From positions 40,123,756 to 40,187,755 of the forward strand of contig NC_081832.1 of NCBI RefSeq assembly GCF_030867095.1: 64,000 nt of DNA, written 5' to 3'. Under the pieces are notes generated by a model that saw only the letters and a list, made by a program, of their open reading frames with translations, did no database searches and had not been told where the DNA came from. Shown here piece after piece: positions 1 to 10,645 of this stretch (position 1 is its first letter; every line of letters starts with the position of its first letter). This DNA comes from Alligator mississippiensis. Taxonomy: Eukaryota; Chordata; Crocodylia; Alligatoridae. A program made the translations under genes and the position numbers.

Positions 1-16
1 TCATAATGATGCCTGA

Positions 17-480
17 TAGGGCTGTGGGAAGCTTCATCAGCTGTTTTGTTTAGACTCTGTTTCGACTCATTTCGAGCTCGAAACAACGAGATCAAAATGA
101 AACGAAGGGCTTCGGAACATCCTCGAAATGAAATGAGGGCAGTCAAAACATTTCAAAAGTTTCGAAACGTTTTGGGTTTCAAAGCAGCAGCCAGGTGGTG
201 GGAGGCAGGGGAGAGCCAGGGCTGCACTCCGAGCGGCTCCGCAGCCCCACGTGGCTCAGCCAGTGGGGAGCGCAGCCCTGGTTCTCCCCATCTGCCCCTG
301 CTGGGCTGCGCTCCGATTGGCTCTGCCAGCCCCATGGAGCTCAGCCTGATAGCAGGAGACGGGCAGAGCCAGTGCTGCATTCTGCCTCCCACTACTGGGC
401 TGAGTTTCACAAGGCTGCAAGTCACTGGGAGCTGAGCCCAGTGGAGGAAGGTGGGGCGCAGCCCCAGTGCTGCTGTATTA
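17..480 (+). mobile_element. hAT-like MITE, left end and interior
   Basis: It begins TAGGGCTGTGGGAAGCTTC, nearly identical to the left terminus of the element at 6523 (TAGGGCTGTGCGAAGCTTC), which has a verified 8-bp duplication. Inside is a GC-rich stretch with recurring segments of the type GGAGCGCAGCCCTGG, and several overlapping frames with no protein similarity that I recognise. No matching right terminus is visible, so the right limit is a guess and the copy may be truncated. The family call rests on the terminus alone. Confidence 0.45.
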
Positions 481-1082
481 TCCATGTCTGTCAAATATGC
501 ATTTGAAATATCAAATGAATTTTTTGGCAACTTTATTGGTTAGTACTGCAATGACTAAACAATTTTTATGGATAATGGAAAAGTCAGAGCCCAAGTGGCC
601 TGACAATTGACCAAGAGCATCTGCAGCACAGGGTGGCTGTAAGGTGAGGTAGGAGGTTCCTCTCTGAAAGAGACACTAGAACACTGGCTGTAGGATATGT
701 ATTGCCCCAAGGGGTAAGGCCCTTTCCCAGTGACCTGACCACAGAAATAACATCAAAGTGTGCCATGGAGTCAAGTATGGAAACAAAGAGGGGTACACTG
801 AGTAAGGACTATGTGGAATGCACCTCAAAATAAGGGGGTAATAATGTTTTCTTACACCATCAACCCAACCTTAACACTGGACTGGGCCTGAGTACGTGGA
901 AGCATTTTCTTAGGCAAAGGCACAGTAGTCTGAGGGGAGGTGGGGGGAAGGCTTCCAAAGTTGGCTTGCCGTGTGATTTTGGGGAGGAGACCTACCCATC
1001 TGCTGAGCCATTGTCTAATCAAGCTTTATCTTGCTGGTGCATATGCAGTACCCTAGACATACAGGTTAAGGATGGTGATGGT
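481..1082. other. unassigned non-coding stretch
   Basis: No reading frame longer than about 60 residues and no repeat terminus that I recognise. Confidence 0.5.
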
Positions 1083-1350
1083 TAGGGTGACTGTATGGGA
1101 CAACATGAAATCTGGGATGCTGCCTGGTTACCCCCCTCCCGTTGCTACAGGGAGTCAGTGGCCTGTTAATGACCCGTTGTTCTATACTTCACAGGTGTTA
1201 TCCTCCGTGAAGTAATAATTCATGTTAATAGGACTTCCTATTTTACAGCTACCACTGCTCTGCCTCCATGCCTGGCAGGAACAGGAGCATTTTAATTTTC
1301 ACCATCTGGCCAGGACCAGCTTCCAAATTCTGAGACATATGGTCACCCTA
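1083..1350. mobile_element. hAT-type MITE, 268 bp
   Basis: The termini are inverted: TAGGGTGACTGTATGG on the left, and GACATATGGTCACCCTA on the right (reverse complement TAGGGTGACCATATG). The interior matches, in order, the flanks of the element at 49210-50636 (a stretch containing GGGACAA.ATGAAATC, then ACTTCACAGGTGTTA, then CATTTTAATTTTCACC), so the two are one family. That other copy has a perfect 8-bp duplication; here the flanks (GTGATGGT and CTAATGGC) agree at only 5 of 8 bases, which suggests an older insertion. No coding capacity. Confidence 0.75.
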
Positions 1351-1435
1351 CTAATGGCACTTACCCCAAAGGAGGGACTGCATTTACTGCTGTGGGTAAC
1401 GTATTTTTTTTATTCTCATGAAACACAGCATTAGA

Positions 1436-1600
1436 CTGTGAGAAAGGAGTCCTGGGTTCTCTTCCTGGCCCTGTCACTAGCCAGTTGATTGTTCCTAGGC
1501 AAGTCACTTTACTGTCCTGTGTCTCTGTTCCTCCATCTGCAAAATGGGGACAAAGCTACTTTGTGAAGCACTCTGAAATTGGTACGTGAAAAATTCTGCA
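1436..1600 (+). mobile_element. MIR-like CORE-SINE
   Basis: The order of phrases matches the MIR family: CCTGGGTTCTCTTCCTGG, CTGTCACTAGC, then TAGGCAAGTCACTTTACTG, then CTCCATCTGCAAAATGGGG. These correspond to the CORE region and the conserved 3' part of MIR. The tRNA-like head is weak or absent. An ancient amniote SINE, diverged. Confidence 0.7.
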
Positions 1601-2137
1601 TGAGCAGACCATCACTCTTCCTCCAAGCTGTACTGTGACATGGGGAGAGAACAAGTCAGGAGCCCAGTTTGCCCAGAACTAAAAGCCATAATAGTGAAGG
1701 ACGTTAAAGTAGAGTCTTTGCAGCAAGTATCACAGCCAGCCTTGGGCTGAATGGATTTTATCACTGTGGTTGAGCTATCACTTTTGGAGGGGCAATATTT
1801 ATAATCAGAATTCACCAGATCCCCTTGAGTACTAGAGAAAGTAAAAACAGCTAATGAAAGACAAGCAGGCACCATCTTGGCTGCCCAAATGGAGGGAACA
1901 GGACCCAGACAGCCTGTAGGACCTACAAAGCTGGCAGGTTTCCTTGGGTGAGTGATCTTCTATGGCAACTGAGACCGGGATGGAGGGTCTCTCTTTTACC
2001 TTTTTGTTAAGGTTCTTTCAAACTTTGTGGGAAGGGGGAGCGAGGGAGCAGGAGTTAGGTGCATGTCTTTTGGGGGGTTGACCAGTGCAGGCCCTCCGTA
2101 GGACAGGGGGTGTGGGCGTGGAAGGATGTTGGTGGAA
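1601..2137. other. unassigned non-coding stretch
   Basis: Short frames on both strands only; nothing recognised. It borders a CR1 tail on the right. Confidence 0.5.
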
Positions 2138-2600
2138 GTTTCATAGATTTCTAGAGTCGGAAGTGACTTGGTAGATCATCGGGTCTGACCCCCTGCTCCA
2201 GGTAGGAAAGAGTGCTGGGGTTAGGTAACCCCAGCCAGATGCCTGTCTAATCTCTTCTTGAACATCTCCAGGGTAGGGGAAAGCACCACCTCCCTTGGCA
2301 GCCCATTCCATATTTTGGCAACCCTTACCATAAATCATTTCTTCCTTATGTCCAATCTAAATCTGTTCTCCTTTAGTTTGTGTCCATTATTTCTGGTAAC
2401 CCCAAGGGGCGCTCTGGTAAACAGAGTGTCCCCTATTCCCTGCTCCCCCCCTCCCCCCGATGAGTCTGTAGGCAGTCACAAGATCTCTTCTCAGCCTTCT
2501 CTTGCAGAGGCTGAAGAGATTCAAATCCCTCAGTTTGTCTTCATAGGGTCTTACCTGCAGGCCCTCAGCCATATGTGTTGTGCATTTGTGGGGGATGGGG
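2138..2600 (-). mobile_element. CR1 LINE 3' end
   Basis: Read on minus, this is the last part of CR1 ORF2 and the 3' UTR. The minus frame around 2410-2600 reads THMAEGLQVRPYEDKLRDLN followed by LFSLCKRRLRRDLVTAYRLI, the conserved C-terminal stretch of CR1 ORF2. The plus-strand left edge, TTTCATAGATTTCTAGAGTC, is the inverted CR1 tail. A 5'-truncated copy with several lesions. Confidence 0.9.
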
Positions 2601-5600
2601 AGGGAATTCCCCTGGAAATGAAGTGGAAGTGAGTAGGCAGAGGTTTCTTTATCTGGACGCAAGTAGAAGCATTGTTATATTTGGCAGGAAGCTTTTCTTG
2701 TGGGGGGGTGGTGTTGGGAAAGAATGAGTTCTTGGGTTTTACACTGTTGTTTGGGGAATGCTCTCTGAGCCTTTTGGATAGGGCAGGAAATCAATACATA
2801 CATAAAAACCAAGTGTGGCTATAGTGCAGCAGTCTCCAAAAGCAGGTGGTGCTGGACTCATGCTTGTCCCTGTTCTGTTTCCCCATCTCATTTGATTTGT
2901 ATCAGAAAGAGTTAATAGCTCACATGTGTTTCTTTAGATGACTAGGAATGTGTGCCCATTCCCTGAGCCTCTAGGCAGATTTCCATCAATAAAACATTCA
3001 TCTCAGAAACTGCAACATACTGCCAGCTATTGGCTGCATCTAAAGATCATTCACTCAGTCTCCAAGCGCACAGCCTGTGAGCATGCTGTGTTGGGAAAGA
3101 CTTCTAATGTACAGTGTTTTACACTCTAAAACATCAGTATTATTAGCTGGCGTGGCACAGGCATCAGGATACTTACCTTCAAGGCATAGAACAATTACAT
3201 ATACCTGCCCGATCCCTGACCAGCTGCCATATTGCCCATCCCTCAACCAGCAATGTGCAAGGCCACTATACTGGGTAGCCTTGAGACTGTGCTGGAAGCA
3301 CCATCTGCTGTTCAGGGCAGTTTGGGATGTAAAGGCCTTCCATTAAACTGTTGCAAACTGATGGATATAACCTCTGAGGACCTTCTTTCCTTGTAGGCAT
3401 TGAGGACCATAGGAAGTACACACCATTCTTCAGGATGTCATGGTGGTGTGCTGTCATCAGTGAGTGAAATACCTAGCTAGCAGAAACACATTCCAGAAGG
3501 TAGCATGCTAGCTAGGTGCTACTGGTTTTTCCTTAGGCTGCTTTGATTTTTCAGCCCCACAGTACACCAGACTGATACAGGCACCACATCAGTGCAGCTG
3601 GCTCCCGCCATGCAACTCTCACTGATATAGGTTATATGGCAATGACCTCTGCTGCTGGATGGCTGACCACATTCTCCACAAGTGGAGCCCCATGCTGGCC
3701 ACAGTCATGCTTCCACAATTCCTTGGTGCACATGGGGGTCTGTCCCAAGATCCATTCCCTGATGTGTTACCTTTGCCTTCCTAGTTAGGCTGGAATGTTG
3801 ACTTGATAAGCAACTCTGGGCCTCTTTAGTCATCTTCTGGTCTTTTCCCTTGCTAGTTCTTGGGGTGTTCCCCCTCAGAAGCACCTGCCTATGTTCAGAG
3901 CTGTTTTGTCTCTGGCTGCCCCCAAGGCACCTTTGGTTCACCCCAAAGCATTTGCATTGTCCTGGGAGGCTCAGTCCCCATCTTCCTTATGGATAGTTCA
4001 GCAGCTTATGCTGCCTGGAAGCATTTATGCAGAAGCAAGTATTTTTTTTCCAGAGGAATCTCTGGTGCCAGGAACAGCCAGTCTGTGGTGAATGAAACTT
4101 TCACGCCCTTCAGTCAATGATGAAGGCTTGGTTTCCACCGAGTGATTCGGGAGGGGTGCTTTTTTGTTCCCCTGAGTTTTGTGTAAATCTCAATCTGCGC
4201 TGCTGATTCTGTGTTTTCAGGCTTCTAGTCCCCATCACATATCTTGCGCCATTCACTGAGCGCTACAGCTGTACTCATACAACAGGATCTCTGCTTGTTT
4301 CTCTTCAACAGCTCCATCTTCATCTTCCCCTTTCTATCTGCACAACCCACCCTACATCTGAGGTCACTAGATCACAGTGTGCCCCCAGCTCTGAGAATCT
4401 GGGGGGGCAGCATAGCTGAGCACATCTTCCCTGAATCAGGATATAGCTGTAATGCCTGTAGCTCCTCCGAGTTGGACTGGATCAGGTAGGTATTACCAGA
4501 GCTTGGTAGGGAAGAGCTGTACATAGCTAGAATATACAGATCAAAGGTTATAAACTATTTAGAAAGGATAGAGTGGGCCTAGTGTGTGGGGAGGTGGGGG
4601 GCATACTGTTCCAAGTGGCTGTAATGGGCCTCCTGTCCCATTACTAGAGGGAAAAGAGTGTCCCCACCTTTGATCTCCCCATGACCTGGCTTACTTTTCT
4701 CTCCAAACCCCCTTATCTCCCGTTCTTCAGTTGCTTCACTAGCACTCTCCCTCCATCTGTCTCCTTCCACCTCCCCCACCACACACTTGCACTTGTTCTT
4801 ATCTGATGAGTGCTTTATTAAAGCACACCAGTGAGCAGAGGGGTCAGGAATGAGAAGAACGCCAGGTGCAAGGGTGAATGGTCCTGGCAGAACCAGGGAA
4901 GAATTACAAGGGTCAGGTGACTCACACTCACTGTATGTGAATCTGGCTTTGAGTTACGGGTAGAGGCCACAGGAGTCCTAAAGGCAGGCTTCTGGTGGTG
5001 ACAGAGAAAGAAAAGCAGACAAGGAACCACAGCAAGCAGGTGTGGGAAAAGCCAGGGAACGCCGGCGGTGGCACTGTTCCAAGCCTTTTTTTGGGGGGGG
5101 GTGTTTGCTTGGACTGAAGGAAGAATGGCCAAGGATGAGGCTGAGCCATGATAGCGAGACAGGACAGTGGTTGAAGTAGTGGAGGAGGCTATGGAAAGGG
5201 GGGAGGGTGGTACCCTAAACCCCCAGCACTTGTGAGGGATAGGTTCGGTGTGACAGAGGAGAGACTGGTTGGCAGAATGGGAACAAACATGATGAGAGGC
5301 CTGGCATGGAAGAGCTGACAGAGGCAGTCAAGGGGATGATCCAATTCAGGGTCACCAACCCTGTTGAAAATGCATCGTGTTGCAACAAAAAACTGTGCTC
5401 CTGAACAGTGGGTCCAGAACTAACTGGTGCAACTAGAGCAAACTTAGACAGGGTTTGAGATGCCTTCAGCCAGACATGGGCCTGGTGTTCAGAAATCTAG
5501 CGCCCTACAAGGCCAAGCTCAGGTTAGTTTATGCTATCAAGGCACAGCGGGCAAGGCACTGATGGGCAGCTCAGAGAAAACTGTGACAAGAAGAAGCTCT

Positions 5601-5892
5601 GTGAAACACATATGCCTGGCCCTTTCCTGGGGTGGCACACAGTGGTGCAGTCCATTTCCAAGTTATCAACAACTCAGAGGCAAGTAATCTCAAATGCTCT
5701 TGAATCAATACCTGAACAGCTAAAGCACAACAAGGGGAACTGATTGGCATTGGCAGCAGACTGCTAAATCACAGTAAGAACACCAGGGGCACTTGTATAC
5801 GTGACAGGTATCAAAATGTATGCGTGACAAAAAGAAGTCATTTGTGTGGCTAAATGGCATCACCCATTACATGTACACCAGTTTGGGGGGGG
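2601..5892. other. unassigned, 3.3 kb without a recognised gene
   Basis: Only shadow-sized frames. Frames at 3860-4120 plus and 4818-5132 minus are open for about 85-105 residues but match nothing I know and have low-complexity composition. There is a short perfect hairpin at 3471-3517 (separate entry) and a G run at about 5092-5101. No poly(A), splice pair or repeat terminus stood out. Confidence 0.4.
3471..3517. repeat. 12-bp perfect inverted repeat
   Basis: ACCTAGCTAGCA at 3471-3482 is repeated inverted as TGCTAGCTAGGT at 3506-3517 with a 23-base spacer. Each arm also holds the small palindrome CTAGCTAG. Function unknown. Confidence 0.8.
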
Positions 5893-5911
5893 TTAGATGA
5901 GCTTGCATTGT

Positions 5912-5949
5912 TGCAAACTAAACTATATCAAGATGTAGTTTAGTTTGCA
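5912..5949. repeat. 17-bp hairpin, 4-base loop
   Basis: Arm 5912-5928 (TGCAAACTAAACTATAT) pairs with 5933-5949 (ATGTAGTTTAGTTTGCA) at 16 of 17 positions, with loop CAAG. It could be the centre of a small palindromic MITE. Flanks on either side are dissimilar. Confidence 0.8.
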
Positions 5950-6436
5950 GTGATGCGTCGCGGGTGTCAGGCAGGCCCCCTCCCCGCTTTCTGGAGGCCT
6001 CTGGGTGGCTGCGGCAGAGGCTCCTTGCACTCCACACAGCAGCCCTCCTCGGCACCTGGGGGCAGGCCCCTGCTGGGCCCCTCCAGGCCTGCCAGCCCCC
6101 CATCACTCCAAACCCACAGCCCCCGCCAGCCCTGCCAGTGCCCCTCACTCCTGGCCCACAGCCCCCTGCCCCCCAGCCCTGCTACCCAAGCAGCTCCCAG
6201 GTGCACTCACCTCACTCACTCGAGCAGCTTGCTGGGACCCCTGTAGGGAGCACATGACCACCAACAGCCAAACACCTTGCCTGCTGCTCCCAGCCCCAAG
6301 TAGCCAGACCAGGAAAGCAGAGGCAGAGCAAAAGCCTGAACATTTGCTCTCATTTTAAAAATCCACCTGGACATAAGGACCGGGGGTCAAAAAAGAGGAC
6401 ATGTCCGGGAAAACCCAGATGTATGGTAATCCTAAT
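5950..6436. mobile_element. GC-rich hAT-like MITE, right end visible
   Basis: The right edge runs through GGACATGTCCGGG and CCAGATGTATGGTAATCCTA. Reversed, this begins TAGGATTACCATACATCTGG, a hAT terminus related to the TAGGGTGACCATATG ends of the elements at 1083 and 49210. The interior is a C-rich tract (6050-6240) with repeated CACTCC.AACCCACAGCCCC phrases, open in several frames but low in complexity. The left terminus was not found, so the start is uncertain. Confidence 0.5.
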
Positions 6437-6522
6437 TAAACAAACAACTTAAAAGTTAACACCAAAAAGGGTTTTTTTTTCTCTAGGTGTGCTCTTTCCT
6501 TAATAGCAGGTTCCCTAGCTAC

Positions 6523-7130
6523 TAGGGCTGTGCGAAGCTTCAGTCCCTGATTAGATTTGGCCCAATTTGGTGGCCAAATCTCCAGATCAAGTCAGGAGAC
6601 CCTATAATTTCTCTGAATCAATTCGGAGAGTTGGCGATTTGGACATAGACACAACTTTAAATGTTTTTTCTACACACCTCAAGGTAGCAGGCAGCTTGTG
6701 AGTGCTGAGATGCTGGGGTGCACAGAGTGACCCACAGCAGCATGGGGGAGGAGAAGGGTTCCCAGCATGCTCGGCAGCAGACCCAGAGGTGGACGAGAAG
6801 CACTTCTGGTCCACTTCTGGATCCCCTGGGGAGCCCCTGCATTCCCCAGCTCAGCGACTGGTGCCTCCTGGGTCTGGGGGGCACCTGGCGCCTCCCTCCT
6901 GCACTCCTGTGGGATGCTCCATCCACCCCAGCATCGCAGCGATCACAAGCCATGCCTGGTACCTCAAGGTATGTAGAAAAACTTTTAAAGCAGTGTCTAT
7001 AGCCGAATTGTTGATTCACCAAATCGGCATCAAATCAAATTGGGGACACTGATCTGAATCAACAAATTGAATCACTGTCCCCAATTTGGGCCAAATTCAA
7101 ATCAAATACAGCCCATTTTACACACCCCTA
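6523..7130. mobile_element. hAT-type fold-back MITE, 608 bp, with TSD
   Basis: It is bounded by a perfect 8-bp target duplication, CTAGCTAC at 6515-6522 and 7131-7138. The termini TAGGGCTGTGCGAAG and (inverted) TAGGGGTGTGTAAAA fit the hAT superfamily, which makes 8-bp duplications. The element is almost one long inverted repeat: the left arm of about 200 bp (6523-6720) pairs with about 6925-7130, including the phrase TTTTTCTACA.ACCT.AAGGTA in both arms. The frames inside are products of this symmetry, not genes. The perfect duplication suggests a fairly recent insertion. Confidence 0.9.
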
Positions 7131-7138
7131 CTAGCTAC

Positions 7139-7595
7139 TGCCTGTAGCAGGCTTCACTTACAAGTATTAAAATGTGCCCTGTGCACATTCTACAGCACTG
7201 TAATTTAGAGCACATTTTATACCCCTATAAAGTTACAGCACTCAAACATGAATGAAGTGCAGTATTTGGTGCATTGTGGGGGGGAAGGGGGAGGAGGAAG
7301 AGTCTGAGGCTAGGAGGCAGGAGCCACTTCACAGCCTCCTGGGGCTTCTCCACTAGTCAAAAATTTGCCCAGCATACAGAAGTTATTTAAAGTGCTGTAG
7401 GTCGCTAATGTGCTATAAGATATATCCCTTCAAATTTAATACTTCACTTAACAAGGGTTAAAGTGCTATACCCATTTTTTACAGTGCTGTAAAGCTATGC
7501 AAGTTAAGTCACAACAATAAAAGTACTTTAAATGGCAAAAAAGCAACTTTTGTCCACACACTGAGAGAAATCAGATCTCTATGAAGAGTTCATAG
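7139..7595. other. AT-rich unassigned stretch, probably a MITE relic
   Basis: It holds repeated short phrases such as GTGCTGTA, AAAGTGCTATA and AAGGGTTAAAGTG, typical of small palindromic DNA elements. No clean termini. It is flanked by the hAT fold-back on the left and a CR1 tail on the right. Confidence 0.35.
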
Positions 7596-8250
7596 TTTCA
7601 TAGTAGCTCGGGTCAGGAGGGACCTGAACAGATCATCTAGCCTGACCCCCTGCCAGAGGCAGGAATGAATGCTGGGTTTACAAGACCCCAGACAGGTGAT
7701 CGTCCAACCTCCTCTTGAATATGCCCAAGGTAGGGGCGAGGACCACTTCCCTGGGAAGTTGGTTCCAGATTTTGGCCACCCTAACTGTAAAATATTGCCT
7801 TCTGATCTCTAACCTAAACCTATTCTCCATCAGCTTATTACCACTCTTCCTCGTCACCCCAGGTAGTGCTGGGGAGAAAAGAGCTCTGCCTATTTGCTGC
7901 TGATCTCCCTTGATGAGTTTGTAGGCAGCCACCAGGTCCCCCCTCAGCCTCCTCTTGCTGAGGCTGAACAGGTTCAGGTCCTTCAGTCTCTCCTCGTAGG
8001 GCCTGTCCTGCTGCTCTCTCACCAAGCCGGTGGCCCTCCTCTGAACCCTCTCCAGGCTGGCCACTTCCCTTTTGAAGTGCGGTGCCCAGTACTGGACGCA
8101 GTACTCCAACTGCAGCCTGACCAAAGTCGCATAGAGGGGGAGTATCACCTCTCTGGACCGACTTGAGATGACCTTTGGATGCATGACAAGGTATGGCTGG
8201 CCTTGCTGGCTGCGGTCTGGCATTGGACTGTTCCTCACAGTCCTCTTACC
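7596..8250 (-). mobile_element. CR1 LINE 3' end with ORF2 C-terminus
   Basis: On minus the frame 7678-8328 encodes a CR1 ORF2 end: VILPLYATLVRLQLEYCVQY, then WAPHFKREVASLERVQRRAT, FSLSKRRLRGDLVAAYKLI, KNFFTV-type and FKRRLDDHLSGVL motifs. The conserved Trp of CVQYWAP is kept (TGG). The CR1 tail TTCATAGTTTCATAG sits at the plus-strand left edge. The copy is 5'-truncated inside ORF2. The first 60 or so residues of the frame are not CR1-like and come from neighbouring sequence. Confidence 0.92.
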
Positions 8251-8284
8251 TGGATCAACCTGCTCCCCTGTTTTGGTCTGGGGT

Positions 8285-8392
8285 TGAATGTGTCTTTTAT
8301 GCTTGCTTCTTCCAGTACCCAAGCACAAGTTTGTCTTAAAGAATCTATTCCCCTTTTCCTCAGTAATAGGGTAGGAGGCCTCTATTACAACA
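8285..8392 (-). mobile_element. LTR terminus fragment, minus orientation
   Basis: Its right edge, GTAGGAGGCCTCTATTACA, resembles the high-coordinate edge of the LTR-like element at 20496-21335 (GTAGGGGTCCTGTTACA). In minus orientation both start TGTAA.AG and continue with a C-rich phrase. The rest of the LTR is missing, apparently cut off by the CR1 tail at 7596-8250. A retroviral-type fossil fragment only. Confidence 0.4.
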
Positions 8393-8840
8393 TCTGGACA
8401 GATAATGAGGAACTGATGAAAGTACTAGAAGTTAGTGATCACATTTGTTATGTACAAATAAAATCAAGTCAAGCAATACTGTAAACATATTGATACTTTA
8501 AAAGGACTAGTTTACCAAAACTGAAAACATACTTGAGCTGAATCATCGGGAAGAAAGAACTTAAACTGAAAAATATTAATGATAATGCAGAATTGCTTAA
8601 GAATAATTTAACTGAAGGGGGGTGGAAAGTGCCCCTCAATGGAGAAAGAAGGCAAAATTGAATAAAAGAAAAACAACTGGGTGTAAAGGAAAAGTGAAAG
8701 TTGCTATAAAAATTGAAATAGCAGTATATAACAAAGGGCAGGGGGAATGGCTAGTAAGCAAGGAAATGGCTAGTAATATAAACTGACTATGGGAATTGTA
8801 GAAAATTGATAACAGAAGCAGAAGGATACAAGGGGAAAAA
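8393..8840 (+). mobile_element. older CR1/L2-like LINE, endonuclease-side fragment
   Basis: The plus frame reads DNEELMKVLEVSDHICYVQIKS, resembling the D.E.L...SDH..V...I block at the end of a CR1-type endonuclease. The downstream A-rich sequence is consistent with the linker before the reverse transcriptase. Very diverged. I infer that the copy continues at 12690-13620, with the younger CR1 block lying between. Confidence 0.5.
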
Positions 8841-8845
8841 ATTTA

Positions 8846-9880
8846 GTGGTGAGGCAAATAAGGGGTTTTTTTTTGGTATATGAGGAACAAACAGAATGCT
8901 ACCAAAATAATAGTTGCAATAAACAGCAGGAACTTGTCGTCCTGCTAAATGCAAATAACTATGATGTCACTGGGATAACGGAGACCTGGTGGGACTCCAC
9001 CCATGACTGGACCACGGGTATAGATGGCTATACCCTGTACAGGAGGGATCGAGTGGACAAAAGGGGCGGGGGCATAGCTCTCTATGTCAAGGAAAGCTAT
9101 GCATACCTGCAAAATGACATTGGCGCCCAGGGTGGACAACTGGAGACCCTCTGGGTTAAAATCTATGGGGAACATGGCACAGGGGACACAATGATGGGAA
9201 TCTATTACAGACCTCCTACCCAGGATCAAGAGCTTGACCACGAGTTCACCAGGGAATTGACTGAAGCTGCAAATTCCCAGTGCATGGTTGTCATGGGACA
9301 CTTCAAGTACCCGGACATCTTGTGGGAAGAGTGCTCAGGCAAATCCGAATGGTCACAGAGCTCATCCACGCACGAGAGAAAGCTTTATCTGATGCAAGCA
9401 GTCTACGGGCCAATGAGAGGTAAAGTGCTGCTCGACCTGGTACTGGCAACAGGGGACAACCTAATCAGTGACCTAACGATCAAAGGGAAGCTGGGTGACA
9501 GTGACCACGAGTCTTTTTTTAGATATGTGGGGAGCCAGAGGAAAAGCAAGAGAAACATTGGACCCCTGCGAAACCAGATGGGACAACTGACAACCGATGC
9601 CCAGGAAAAAGTCAACTTGCTAAATGGGTACTTTGCATGGGTTTTCACCAGTCCCCTGCCCATTACAGGATGGGAACGTCTAGGTGAGGATAATTCCTTA
9701 CCCTCCAACAATGCTGACCTTGTGAAGGAACACCTTGAGAGGCTGGACACCTTCAAGTCAGCCGGCCCTGACAGTTTACACCCCAGGGGATCTTTGAGAG
9801 CTCCTGGCGCTCTGGTGAAGTCTCCAAAGATTGGAAGAAGGCCAATGGGGTACCTATCTTCAAGAAAGGGAGGAAAGTAG
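8846..9880 (+). pseudogene. CR1 ORF2 endonuclease and RT start (broken)
   Basis: A 344-residue open frame whose first 30 or so residues are not CR1. It carries an apurinic-type endonuclease, which nicks target DNA for target-primed reverse transcription. Visible motifs are ITETWW with catalytic Glu at about residue 46, the tyrosine-rich YYRPPTQD region (about 121-127), and SDHE (219-222). The usual GDFNYPDI block reads GHFKYPDI (151-158), so the acidic and Asn residues there are lost. An internal deletion follows residue 235. RT entry residues (LDTFKSAGPDSLHPR) appear before a frameshift; downstream sequence in another frame resembles KKANGVPIFKKGRKVDPANY. Not functional as it stands. Confidence 0.85.
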
Positions 9881-10645
9881 ATCCAGCAAACTATAGACCC
9901 ATCAGCCTGACCTCTATCCTGGGGAAGGTCTTAGGTAAGATTATGAGACAGACCATTCTTAACAGACTGGCCGATGGCAGCATCATGAGGAATAGCCAGC
10001 ATGCGTTTGTTGCGGGTAGGTCTTGCTTGACCAATCTTATTTCCTTTTACAACCAGGTGACCTAGCACCTGGACAAGGGACCTATCACCTGGATTGACGT
10101 CATATATCGGGCACTGGTCAGACCGCAGTTGGAGTACTGCGTGCAATTCTGGACACCGCACTTCAAGAGGGATGCGGATAACCTGGAGAGGGTCCAGAGA
10201 AGGGCCACTCATATGGTTAAGGGCCTGCAGACCAAGCCCGACGAGGAGAGACTAGAGAAACTGGACCTTTTCAGCCTCCACAAGAGAAGGTTGAGAGGCG
10301 ACCTTGTGGCTGCCTATAAGTTCATCACGGGGGCACAGAAGGGAATTGGTGAGTATTTATTCACCAAGGCGCCCCCGGGGGTTACAAGAAATAATGGCCA
10401 CAAGCTAGCAGACAGCAGATTTAGATTGGACATTAGGAAGAACTTCTTCACAGTTAGAGTGGCCAAGGTCTGGAACAGGCTCCCAAGGGAGGTGGTACTC
10501 TCCCCTACCCTGGGGGTCTTCAAGAGGAGGTTAGATAAGCATCTAGCTGGGGTCATCTAGACCCTGCACTCTTTCCTGCCTATGCAGGGGGTCGGACTCG
10601 ATGATCTATTGAGGTCCCTTCCGACCCTAACATCTATGAATCTAT
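8900..10645 (+). mobile_element. CR1 LINE, internally deleted, with intact 3' end
   Basis: In order: endonuclease, start of reverse transcriptase (about 9600-10110), a jump to the ORF2 C-terminus, then the 3' UTR and a CR1 tail of ATGAATCTATGAATCTATG. Full-length CR1 would have about 1 kb more reverse transcriptase between the VIY of 'DVIYLDF' (10105) and the 'ALVRPQLEYC' block (10110). The junction is therefore an internal deletion with little or no microhomology. It is immediately followed by another CR1. Confidence 0.9.
10129..10560 (+). pseudogene. CR1 ORF2 C-terminal fragment
   Basis: A 143-residue open frame reading MEYCVQFWTPHFKRDADNLE, VQRRATHMVKGLQ, FSLHKRRLRGDLVAAYKFI, FRLDIRKNFFTVRVAKVWNR and FKRRLDKHLAGVI. 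This is the complete CR1 ORF2 end with no internal stop. The conserved Trp is present. It ends at the expected stop before the 3' UTR, so the 3' part of this copy looks fairly young. Confidence 0.9.

Noticed and set aside
3860-4120. Harbinger-like transposase block (MDSSAAYAAWKHL) on plus
   Set aside because: Only a loose resemblance to GDPAYPLLPWL; no other family motif around it and no termini.
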